Assembly (NCBI RefSeq): GCF_024713945.1
Contig: NC_134684.1
Location: 1,717,001 to 1,781,000 of the forward strand
DNA: 64,000 bases
Reading direction: 5' to 3'
From: Dermatophagoides farinae
Lineage: Eukaryota > Arthropoda > Arachnida > Sarcoptiformes > Pyroglyphidae
Part shown: piece after piece, positions 1 through 10,600 of the stretch
How positions within the stretch are numbered: the first letter of the stretch is position 1
Layout: each line of letters starts with the position of its first letter
Program-made: the position numbers and the translations under genes
Notes under the pieces: generated by a model
What the model saw: only the letters and a program-made list of their open reading frames with translations
The model's database searches: none
What the model was told of the DNA's origin: nothing

Positions 1-1
1 A

Positions 2-1111
2 AAAACTTCGAAGACAAAAATTGAAAAATTAAAAGGTGCAATATCATTATTGACTGAGGAGGAGAAAAATTTGCTACAACAAGAAATCTTTATAAAACCA
101 AAAGAACAAGGTAAACAAATATCCGATTATCGAAGACATGTTTATGAAGAAATGTTAGAATTTGAAAAATTAATTGCAAAAGATGAAAATAAAATCATAC
201 AAGCAATACGGTGGCGTGATCAATATATAAAGCCATTATTAAGTGAACTACGAGATGAGCAAAAAAATATTTTATCCACTACTACTACTACTACTACTAC
301 CAATATTCTTGATGATTCTGGAACAAAAATGAAACCAATTCTAACTGATAATGAAAGAAAATTTTTATACAATAAAATCTATGTAAAACCAAGAAAACAA
401 GGCCAAAAAATATCAAAATATCGATCATATATTTTGAATGAAATTGAAAACTATGAACAAAAACCAATTAGTGAAAATGATCGTAAATATTTACGAAAAA
501 CAATGGTCAATATTTTGATGCAAGAAATGCCCGAAAAAAAGGTAAAAGAAAAACGATTATTTTCAAAAATTTTTTCCAATTCTAATCATGATGCATCTGG
601 AATGATGATCGATGAGCTAATAACAAGAGATGAAAAAGAATATTTATATTATGAAATTTTTGTCAAACCACGATTACAAGATAGACCGGTGGACACTTCA
701 TTATGGTTTCATTATGAATTATTTAAAAGTCATACGACAGGAAAATTTTATGATCAATCACAATATCGTTATCATATTGATAGAGAAAGTGTTAGCAAAT
801 ATTTGAAACAAAAATTACAACAATCAATCAATGATGATGGTGGTGGTGGTAAAGCATTTTCAATAATGAATATTAATAATAATAATAAAAATTTTTCCAA
901 TAACGTAAAATCAATGGATATCAATGAAAATGTTGGCAAAACCATCACCACTTCTACCATAATACAATCATCAACAAATTCATCATCACAAATACAACAA
1001 ACAAAATCAACAATGGATCGTATAGGTGAATCGATGAAAAATGTACTTCTATCGCCAATAACATTAGGACAACAAATGCCTGCAGATCAAATTGGCAATT
1101 TAATTCCATAA
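2..1111 (+). CDS. 3' part of an unrecognised protein with three spaced repeats (5' end beyond the window)
   Basis: The reading frame is open to the left edge, and the first in-frame codons show no ATG near the edge, so this is the 3' portion of a gene whose start lies outside. The first possible start-like codon, at 50, is TTG and is simply a leucine. Three related blocks begin near 50, 341 and 620. Each has an acidic L/I-T-x-[DE]-E lead, then a core such as EIFIKPKEQ, KIYVKPRKQ or EIFVKPRLQ; the first two then have an IS-[DK]-YR segment. A Thr run lies between blocks 1 and 2, and Gly and Asn runs follow block 3. The tail is Ser/Thr/Gln-rich and ends at TAA 1109-1111. No signal peptide or membrane segment is seen in this part. 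I do not recognise the family; it could be a lineage-specific mite protein. A second plus-strand gene follows 221 bp downstream. Confidence 0.72.
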   Translation, partial: KTSKTKIEKLKGAISLLTEEEKNLLQQEIFIKPKEQGKQISDYRRHVYEEMLEFEKLIAKDENKIIQAIRWRDQYIKPLLSELRDEQKNILSTTTTTTTTNILDDSGTKMKPILTDNERKFLYNKIYVKPRKQGQKISKYRSYILNEIENYEQKPISENDRKYLRKTMVNILMQEMPEKKVKEKRLFSKIFSNSNHDASGMMIDELITRDEKEYLYYEIFVKPRLQDRPVDTSLWFHYELFKSHTTGKFYDQSQYRYHIDRESVSKYLKQKLQQSINDDGGGGKAFSIMNINNNNKNFSNNVKSMDINENVGKTITTSTIIQSSTNSSSQIQQTKSTMDRIGESMKNVLLSPITLGQQMPADQIGNLIP

Positions 1112-1138
1112 AAAAATTTTTTTTTTTTATAGAAACAA

Positions 1139-1162
1139 AATAAATTTTACAAACAAAATAAA
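1139..1162 (+). terminator. Poly(A) signals of the left-edge gene
   Basis: Two canonical AATAAA hexamers, at 1139-1144 and 1157-1162, lie 28 and 46 bases after the stop codon. The spacing suits a short 3' UTR ending before the promoter of the next gene. In such AT-rich DNA the hexamer is common, so this rests on position. Confidence 0.4.
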
Positions 1163-1230
1163 AACAATCATCATTTTTTTCCATTTTTCAATATGCAATT
1201 TGATTATCGAATTAATAGAATTCATCATAG

Positions 1231-1265
1231 TGGGCGTGGGTAGTAGTAATTCCGAATATATAAAA
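1231..1265 (+). promoter_or_regulatory. Probable promoter of the membrane-protein gene: GC/CACCC box and TATA box
   Basis: TATATAAAA lies at 1257-1265, 68 bp before the ATG at 1333, which would place transcription start about 40 bp before the ATG. Just upstream, at 1232-1240, is GGGCGTGGG, the Sp/KLF (CACCC-type) zinc-finger consensus. It stands out in AT-rich surroundings. The function is inferred from motif order and spacing only. Confidence 0.45.
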
Positions 1266-1332
1266 TAAACAAAACATTCGAATTGAAATGAATCGATCTA
1301 AATGTGGTTGTTCGATCATCAATGATTATTGA

Positions 1333-2944
1333 ATGCTTTTTTCAATAATCTTGAACATTGTTCTGATCATTTTCATACTTAATGACCACCATCATATTAT
1401 TATCTATACTATTGCTGGCAATGACAATGATGATGACGATGATGATGATAATGATAATCGAATATTTGTACCATATAAACCGACATATGGTTTTCCGAAT
1501 CAATGCAATAAAATTGATTCCAATGAACAAATTGAACAATTACGAGAAAATTATCGACAATGTCAACTACAAACAATGAATGAATGGGCATTGAATTTAG
1601 AAAAATATGTAAGTATAACAAACAAACAAAAAATTTGCCAATCATTGAAAATAAATATTCTCTTTTTTGAACAAAACAAAACAAAAAAAGTATACTGAAA
1701 CGGAAAATTTTTGCTGCTTCGTAAAAAAAGTATTATTATGTGAACAGCCAATATTATCGGAATGTGATCAATCATATTCAGAATTGAATATGGAAAAAAC
1801 ATTATTATTATTCGATGCATCGTGTACACAATTTGATTGTGAAAAAATGTCCACCACCGATTGGATCGGTATCGTTGCTGCCATCATAGCGTTATTAGCA
1901 GCCATTGTTGGTGTAATTGGTGTATGTGTGAAAAAATTCAAACAAAAAAATAAAGATCCATTATTGGTGGCTAAAAAAAGATACAAAAAAGAAAAATATG
2001 ATCAATTGTATGAAGAAATGAAAAATGATTATCACCACAATAAACAGAAACAAAAATTATTCGAACAACAACAACAACAACAACAACTACAACAAGAACA
2101 ACAACAACTACAACAAGAACAACAACTACAACTACAACAAGAACAAATTGATAATGTTGATGATAATAATGAACAAGCGGTGGCTATACAATCAAAATTT
2201 GGCAAAATGGTGGATAAAATTAAAAAAAAATTCAACAAAATTATCGAAAAAGGTAAAGATTTATATAATATAAGAAAAATTAAAAAGAATGCTAGAAAAG
2301 TGATTCACGAACAAAAAGTGGATGATAATTTTTGGCTAGAATTTCAAAAAGATCCAGAAAAATATGGACTAAATTTTGACGATTTAGTAACAACATCATC
2401 GACAACGGCCATAAAAAATGATGGTGAAGAAGATGAACAGATAACAATGAAAAAGAAAAATTTTTTAAAAATAATAGCGAAAAAATTTAGCGAAAAATTC
2501 AAACGTAATAAACTGGGGACCGAAAATCAATTAGAAGAACAACCTGCACCAATCATCAATGAAGATGATAATGGTATTAATATTGTAGATGAAAATTTTG
2601 TCACAGCTTCCGATGATACATCTCAAGAATCAGATTCTATTAAAAATGTAGATGAAAAACGTGGTTGGTTCGGTTGGATGTGTGGTGGTGGCAATAAACG
2701 AACTGAAAATAAACCCGAACCAGTAATAGAACTTGAACCAGAATCAGAAATAATATTATCTGGTGGTAGTATTAATAATAATGCAATAGTAGAATCAAAT
2801 ATTGATCAAACAACAACAACAACAACAACAACAGCGACAACGGCGACAAACGAAGATGAAAAAATCATTAAAAATTTAATTACTGCCGCAACAACAACAA
2901 CCGAAACAACTTCCGGTGGTTATTTATCAAATTGGTTATGGTGA
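1333..2944 (+). CDS. Unrecognised single-pass membrane protein, two exons: join(1333..1608,1691..2944)
   Basis: Exon 1 (92 codons) starts at ATG 1333 with a hydrophobic N-terminus (about residues 1-27) that reads as a signal peptide, followed by an Asp/Asn run. A GTAAGT donor follows 1608. An 82-bp intron with a pyrimidine stretch ends in AAG at 1690. Both exons join in phase 0, giving 509 residues. The predicted ectodomain has eight cysteines (58, 77, 100, 101, 109, 117, 137, 142), an even number suited to disulfides. A clear membrane segment follows at about 149-172 (WIGIVAAIIALLAAIVGVIG core). The long cytoplasmic tail is Lys/Glu-rich with a Gln run encoded near 2065-2145, basic segments, then Thr runs near 2811-2840 and a C-terminal GGYLSNWLW. 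I do not recognise the family. A membrane-anchored adaptor or receptor is possible but unsupported. The gene is convergent with engrailed. Confidence 0.68.
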
Positions 2945-3002
2945 ATATCTAAATATCATATCATCGTCAAAAAAAAACTCATCGTGTGTGTAACTACACT
3001 AA

Positions 3003-3008
3003 ATTAAA
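3003..3008 (+). terminator. Possible poly(A) signal of the membrane-protein gene
   Basis: ATTAAA, the common variant hexamer, lies 59 bases after the stop at 2944 and just before an (AAT)n stretch. Support is position only. Confidence 0.25.
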
Positions 3009-3720
3009 TAATAATAATAATAATAATAATAATCATCAACATCATTATGATGAAAATAATTTAGATTGTCGTGTTGTTGTTGTTGTTGTTGTTGATTTTT
3101 TTTCTTTAGAATTACCGTGGTGAAACAAAAAAAATTCTTGAAATTCGTTCATCATCATCATCGTGATGATGATGATGATGATGTTTAGAAAAAATGACAC
3201 TAGAAGGCAGTATGATCAGTGATTGAATTATTATTTTTTTTTATTTTCAACAGACTGATAATTCAAATTATTACAACTTTACAAAATTTTTTTTTTTAAT
3301 TCTCTTGCTAATTTCTATACAATAATAATAATAATGATGATGATGATGATGATGATGAGATAGATGGAATCAAGAAAGAATTTGTTTTGTTTTCTGTTTT
3401 CTGTTTGTTTTGTTTGTGATTCTGTTTTTTATTCTTTTGAACTATATTAATAATAATAATAATAATTACAACAAATGGTCAAATTGTGTTTGTGTGCGTG
3501 TGTGTGTGTAAGCCAAAATGATATTGATGACTACCTTGATTATCAATTAATCAATTTTTTTTTTTTTTTTGATTGAAAAGAAAGGAGGTAAATGGATGGT
3601 CAAAATGTTTAGTGGTCAGATATGATGATGATGATGATGACGGTGGTGGTGGTGGTGGTGGTGTATTTGAGTATCATTTTTTGTGTTGTCGTTGTTTTTC
3701 TGCCCTTTTTCCCTCATTCA

Positions 3721-3726
3721 TTTATT
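3721..3726 (-). terminator. en: Candidate poly(A) signal of engrailed
   Basis: AATAAA on the minus strand lies 294 bases past the engrailed stop codon. Another copy on the same strand near 3428-3433 would give a longer 3' UTR. Neither is confirmed. Confidence 0.35.
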
Positions 3727-3983
3727 CATTTTTTTGTGTCAATTTGAAAACAATACAGAACCCAAAACAAAAAAAAAATTCAAATGATGATGATGCTAAA
3801 TATATCATGGATGAGAGAAAAAAAATAATGAAAACATCTAGGCCATTTAAAATTGATCAAAGATTTGTTGTTTCAGTGTGTATTGTTGTTGTTGTAGTTG
3901 TTGTTGTTGTTGTTGATAATATTTACAAACTAAAAAGAATTGGATTGTATCGGCATGTTATATAATTGAAATTATTGTTGATG

Positions 3984-4010
3984 ATTAATCAATCAAATTG
4001 ATTGATTAAT
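3984..4010. repeat. Perfect 13-bp inverted repeat in the engrailed 3' UTR
   Basis: The arms ATTAATCAATCAA (3984-3996) and TTGATTGATTAAT (3998-4010) are exact reverse complements around one base. The repeat starts 9 nt past the engrailed stop. In RNA the arms could form a 13-bp stem whose few central bases would have to open as the loop. The arms hold TGATTAAT and ATTA cores typical of Exd/Hox-type homeodomain sites. Confidence 0.8.
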
Positions 4011-4019
4011 TGATTGAAT

Positions 4020-4275
4020 TTAGCTTGTTTTACTTGATTCCGATAGGCCAGGCGATGAAGCTGTTTTATAATTTTCATCAATTTCATCATCACTATCAAT
4101 GGCCATTGTACTATGATTGTATAGGCCTTGTGCCATCAAATGTAATGCTAATGGTCCACGACTAGGGCTAGATTTTTTTATTTTAGCCCGTTTATTTTGG
4201 AACCAAATTTTTATTTGTGATTCATTCAATTTTAATTCACGTGCCAAATCTTGACGTCGTTTTTCCGTTAAATAT
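4020..4275 (-). CDS. en: engrailed exon 3: homeodomain helices 2-3 and EH5
   Basis: The acceptor is TTTAAG before 4275. The exon completes the split AA|A lysine codon (homeodomain residue 24) and continues [14 protein letters not shown], then the recognition helix and EH5. It ends in an acidic, Ser-rich tail at TAA 4020-4022. Confidence 0.92.
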
Positions 4276-7200
4276 CTTAAATGGTCGAGAGAAAAAGAGA
4301 AAAATGAAAATTAGCATCACAAATCATAAAGTCAAATCAATTAATTAATTACTTGTTATCAATAAATTCTTGTTTTAATCTTGCCAATTGTTCCGCAGTG
4401 AATGCTGTTCTAGGCCTTTTTTCATCAACTTTTTTCTCTTTTTTCTTTAATTTTCGAGATCTTGGACCTAGATTTTGAGTGAATGAAAAAAAAATAAATA
4501 AAAACAAAAATTTAGAATGAATAAAAAAAAGTATTTATCACGTTTAATGACTTTCTTCTCTCTCTCTCTCTCTCTCTCCCGATCATTCAATGTTCGTTAA
4601 CACAGTGTCAAATGTGTAAATGTCAACTAAATTGCTAGTGTGTGTGTGTGTGTTTGTGTATGTAGATTAATAGAATGAATGAATATAAATTCTTCAAAAA
4701 TCAAATGAATGACAGTGATGAACGAGCTAATCTCTTGTTGATGATGTGTGGTATATAAACTGTGGAAAAAAAAGACCACCACCGATGTTGTGTTGGTATA
4801 CATTTATATACATCAAACTAGACACACACCAAAAAAAAAGAAAAAAAAAATTCACATTTCATTTATCACTTTACAATTCAAAATTGGCGAGAAAAATAAA
4901 ATGTCATCATCAACAACAACATCACACTCTTTTGGAACAAACAAACAAACAAAAAGAGAGAAACAAATGCTGTCCGTTTCAATCATCATCATTATCATTA
5001 TAAATGAACAAACCAAAAAAAAAAACCAAAACCCAAATACACACACCACTTACCCACACTCACACACACTGTGTGTGACAAGTTCAATTCTTTCTTTTTT
5101 TTTTTTTGGTTGTTCATTCTTCCTAATTACTTTTTAATGAGCTAGAAAAGCAATGAAAACAAAAAAAAAGACAGAGATGTGAAAGAAAGAAAGAAAGAAA
5201 AAAAAATTCAAACGACATTATCATCATCATCATCGTCATCAATGATGATGATGATGATCATACATGAGAATGATCTTTGACAATGACAAAATCTTTCTAT
5301 GGGTTTTTTTTGTGTGTGTATGTGTGTGGCATTTTATTGTCATCATCAAAAAACTTATATGTCCTGTCGGCATAATAATAATAATGTGATGAAGAGAATA
5401 GAATTTGATTGACTCAAAATCATGATGATGATGATGAACATTTAAACCATACACGTCATTATCACATTCTTTTTTCTTTTTTTTTCTTGGTTAATCATAA
5501 TTTTAGGTTGACAGTTTATGTGTTTTGTCAATTGTCATCATCATGGTGATGATGATTTCTGAAAAGAAAATATTTACATTTTACTGAGAAAATTAATCAT
5601 TTTTTATTATGTTTGTTTGTTTTGATCAAAATGATTCAATATTGTGTTTTTTTTCATGAAATTTGATTTGATTTTTAAATTTCATGGTCAGATTTTTATA
5701 ATGAAAAACTACAATCCATATGATTTATTCCATTCTTGCCCAAAATATGATGATGATGATGATGTATTTGATATGTTATTCACACACATACACAAATTGA
5801 ATTCATATGATTCGTTTGAATTCAATTAGATCGTTTTCTGGTGCGTGAGCATGTCAAACATCCATATATATTAAAATAAAATATTTCATGTGCCTGTGTG
5901 TATGTGTGTGTGGTACATGGTTGTTGGAACACCATGAACATGACATGAAAATTTACCATGTCCGTTCGTAACATATATATCCACACCAAATAACACTATT
6001 CGAACACACACACACAGAAAAAAAAAAATTTTTTTTTTATCGCACCAAAACCAGATACCAGAACGAAATAGAGAGACTAATAATGATCAAAATAGAGAGA
6101 GAGAGTGAGAAAGAATTTCAAGTGAATGAATGAATAAATGTGTGAGACAATCTATCTAGCCACGCACACACACACACAGGGGTTTTTAAATATCAATTTG
6201 TCCTGAAACATAGCATATGTGCATATATAGTCTATGTGTGTTTTGTATTCTGAAACTATATATACTTATATATACCGTTCACCATAAAATTATATCCACC
6301 CGGTAGCAATCATCAATTGTATGATGATGATGATGATGACGGTACAGGATGGGGTTTGGTCGATTATAACATTTTTTTTTGTTTTGTTTTTCTTGAAATA
6401 ATTTGGGTTTTGGAACAAAATAATAATAATAAATAAATAAATTACTCGATTATTGTTCCTTATTATGGAATGTTCCTAATGGAACCTTAAAGTGAATTTG
6501 CTGTCAACATAATATAATAAATATAATATTATTAAAATATTAATAATAAACTCTTGGAAAAACATGTGTAATAATAATCTAATAAAATAAATAGAATGAA
6601 AAAAAGGCTTATTGTCGTCATTAACACTGAACAGTGAACACTTATATAATGTTTGTAGCAGTAGTAATAAAATAAAGAGTAGTGTTATTGTTATTATTAG
6701 TTGAAGTGAATAATATCTCTTATCAACAATTTTCATTCATTTGTTTCTACTTCTAGTTTGTTTGTTGTTGTTGTTGTTGTTCAGAGATGTGCTATGCTAT
6801 ACTAATACAACAAATAAACCGGAGAGAATTCTATTCTATTCAACGACGATAATTGGTTAATTAAATTTCCGGTCGTTAAGCTTTGTTATTTACTTAGTTA
6901 GTTAGTTCGTTTTTTTTGTTTTCCTTTCAATATAATATCTCTATATATGATGATGATGATGATGTGCTTGTACCATTATACAATCTTGATTCTTTACATT
7001 TTCTTGTTGTACATTATGATTTTTTTTTTTTTTTTTTGGAAAAACTGAAAAAAGTTAGATAAAACCTGAACAAACAAACACCACTAGACTAATAAATAGT
7101 AGTAGTACAGTATATATAGTCTTTAATTGATAAATTATGGATCTACTGATATGACTGTCTGTTTGTTGTTATTAATTTGTTGTTGATTACAGTGAGACCT

Positions 7201-7602
7201 TGTTGTTGTTATTGTTGTTTTATGTGATGGGTAATGTTTGTTGGTTCTTTTTTTTCTCACTTTATATGTGTGTGTGTAAGTTAATACCCGCGACAAATAT
7301 CAACAAACACATAAATGATGGTTGTAAGGTCATAAAACCAGAAAATAATTGCCGTATTTTGGAACATTATCTGTTTTTGTTTGTTGTTGTTATTGTTGTT
7401 GTTGTTCACCCTAATAATTTAGATCCTTGAATGGTTTTTTTTTTGAGAGAAAAAAAACGAGAAAAACGGATTCAATGATTAGATCAAATGGCACACGCGT
7501 GCGTTCCAGAAATAAAACTATATTCCCAAAGTCCTGTGTGTGTGTGTGTGTGTGTTTAAATTGTAGATAATGTTCGTGATGTGCTCTATTATGGCAACCA
7601 AT

Positions 7603-7633
<31 letters not shown>

Positions 7634-10600
7634 AAAAAGCCATTAGAATCAATGAGCAAACACAAGAAGAAAATAAAATAAAAATCAAATCGGGTAATAA
7701 ACATTGATTTGACAGTTTTGTAGCCGTTGTTGTTGTTGTTATTGTTGTTGTTGTTGGGAATTTTATTTGGTGACAAATAAAATTTTCGTGAATCTAATAA
7801 GATGTACAAAATCTTTCGTTTATTCGTTTTTCTCACTCACACACACACACACACATTAACTTTGTCAAAATTGTTCATTATTATTGATGAATCAATATCA
7901 ATTACCATTTAAGTGATTGAAATTATTGAAAAATTTCATTTCATTATTGCCATTGCCATCAATATTGTTGCTGTTGCTGCTGCTGTTGTTGTTTGTTTGT
8001 TTTGTTCGTGATTGATGATCATCACCTTTGATTCCTTTTTTATTGTTGTTTTTGACGGATGTTTGTAAACCAAGTTTTTTCAGCACTGAATTTTTTTTTT
8101 TTGAAATGAATGATCAATTTATCATTAAATCAAAGAATGAATTAAATTGAATCCGTTTGATATTTGTGAATGAAAGAATCAGAGCAAACAAACAAACGAG
8201 AGAGAATGTGATGGCAAAACGAAACAAAATCAAGCTTAATTTAATTGAGTTTTAAGTCTTTCAAAAGAATCATGAACGCCAAACATTTATTCAAAGAATT
8301 CTAATGAATAAAATAGTAAGCAAAAGTTCAAGAATTTAGAAAAATAAATGAATGATGAATCAAGATGGGCAAAATCATGAAAAGAGAGTATATTCACATT
8401 CATCATTTAAATATATTTCAAGATTTTATAATTTTTGCCCATCATTTGTCATTTTTTTTTTCATTCCATGCGTTTGTTTTATCCAATTCGATTGTTTACT
8501 TGTGTATAATAATAATAATAAATATATTCGATGATAGAATCAACAATTAATCATTTTTGGTGCACCAGCAGCAGCAGCAGTAGCAAGTAGCAGCAGCAAA
8601 AAAAAAAATGAAATTCAATGAATACAGAATGCTCACAGAATCCTGATCATATGAATTCAAACGAATTTATCATGAACAATGAAAATGATAAATAAGAAAA
8701 AAAAAATGAAACAGACAGAAACACATTTCGACAACTTTATATAAATGAGAAAAAAAAATTTCATCATTTCTCTGTTGCTGCTACTGTCGTCATAATTAAT
8801 CAAATTAACTAATTAATTTTTCATTAGTCAACATTTTCATTTCAGTTCATTAAGTAACATTTTTCTCCAGTATCTGTCATCATCATCATCATTATTTTTC
8901 GTGAATGACATTTTCTCTCTCTCTCTCTCTCTTAATGAACTTATTGTGAATATAAATAAATGAATGAAAATTTAATGTAATACCTCCTTGTACAATAAAA
9001 AACGATAATCAATTGTATCATTATCAATCGAATCAAATGATATGATTGATCGATAGTTTTACACTATCTGATCACATTATTGTCAATGAATTGATTTAAA
9101 ATTCATTCAAAATCATTTCATATTATCAATTCATAAAAGATGATTTAATGATCGGCAAAAAAAAAATACCGGAGAATCGATATTTCTTTGCGATAATCTT
9201 CTACTTCTAACCAAAAAAAAAAAAAAAAAAAAGATTCGGCTGTTCACCTCGTCGAATAATAATTTCCATGTGTCACCCTTAACGATAATGGCTGATCATG
9301 ATGATGATGATCACCATCATGATCAACGGTGGCCAATATTGAAAACAAGATGAGTTTGTGGCCTGTCAAGGTGTGTGGCCAAATCAAAATATCTTCTTTT
9401 TTTTTATCTGTTGTGGTTGTTGTTGTTGTTGTTGTCGGTGTTGTTGTGATCGTTGAAAATTTATATCATTGAATCAATCAAGAGAGAAAAAAAAAATACA
9501 CTAAGATGCAATGTGTGGAATTGTTATCAGACAAACAAAAAAAAAATACATCAAACGCATACCATATAATCGAAATCATGCAACTTTTTTTTCGGGCAAT
9601 CAATTTTCTCGTCATAGATCTAATAGATGTTGTGTGTGTATGTGTGCATATGTTAGTGATTCACGTGTGTAAAAGCAATGAAAGCATTCCAAGCGGAACG
9701 ATTCGGTTGCTCTTTTTTTCGTTGTTGTTGTTGATTTGGATGCAAAAAAAAAGAATTTTTTCGGTATTTTACTATTTTGCAAAAAAATGCACGTGCAATA
9801 TGTTAAATGAACAGTGTGTAAATTATCATCATTATTTAGTCTTTTTTTCATAGACAATTGTGGAATGTTCAATGTTATTAATCGTCGCTTTGTGTGTGTG
9901 TGCGTGCGAGTGTGTGCGTTTGTTGATCTGTCAAAAAATCTTCAGATATTTATATATTGCAAACACACACACAGCATTTGTTCATTAACATTTATTTGTC
10001 AAAAAAAATGAAATAAAATTACTGCTTGTAAACACAATGGCATTTTTTTTCTCTCTTCTAGTCAATTTGACATGAAAACGTAAAATAAAACTATATCAAT
10101 CGGTAATATATAAATATAGAATCATCATTGTAAAAAAAAATCGAATGAGCTGTGTTTTATCTTCCTCTGCAAAAAAAAATTAGGTACTGCCTGTGTTTGT
10201 GTATATGAGTTATCCGAGAAAAAAAAACAATCAAGAAATAAAAAAAAAACACAGAGTCAATTGATATCCATCCATCCATCCAACCATTCGAATCATTTGT
10301 TCATTGAATAGAATTGCCTAAACATCATTTTTCTCCTTCTTCTTCTTCTTCTTCTCTCCCATTTGATTGTCGTGTGTCAACGATGAGTTAATATTTATTA
10401 TTATTATTTAAAACTAATGATCCGTAGCATTTATTTTCAAATATAAAAAGCTAAATAATTTGTTTTTTTTGTTTATCTAACTTTTTTCAAGATTTACCAT
10501 TCTCTGATGATGATGATAATGATGATGATAATAATGGAAAATGATGATCATGGTTGTTCAAGCATCGATTATTGTCTACAATGTTTGATATTTTGAATGA

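Larger units (their letters stand above)
2945..4019. other. Convergent intergenic spacer with both 3' UTRs and microsatellites
   Basis: About 1.1 kb lies between the stop of the membrane-protein gene and the stop of engrailed. It holds (AAT)n near 3006-3032, ATC arms facing GAT arms near 3149-3183, (GATGAT)n near 3336-3358, (TGTG)n near 3487-3508, a GAT run followed by a GGT run near 3621-3662, and a TTG run near 3880-3915. The engrailed 3' UTR occupies its right part. I see no coding region: the open frames here are composed of repeat-encoded residues. Confidence 0.7.

Noticed and set aside
50-52. Start codon for the left-edge gene
   Set aside because: The codon is TTG and the frame stays open to the window edge, so it is an internal leucine.
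7898-8086. Minus-strand frame in engrailed intron 1 rich in Asn/Ser, resembling mite coding style
   Set aside because: It begins at a GTG rather than ATG, the preceding AG has no convincing pyrimidine tract, and most residues come from CTG/TTG microsatellites. An alternative 3' exon cannot be excluded but is unsupported.
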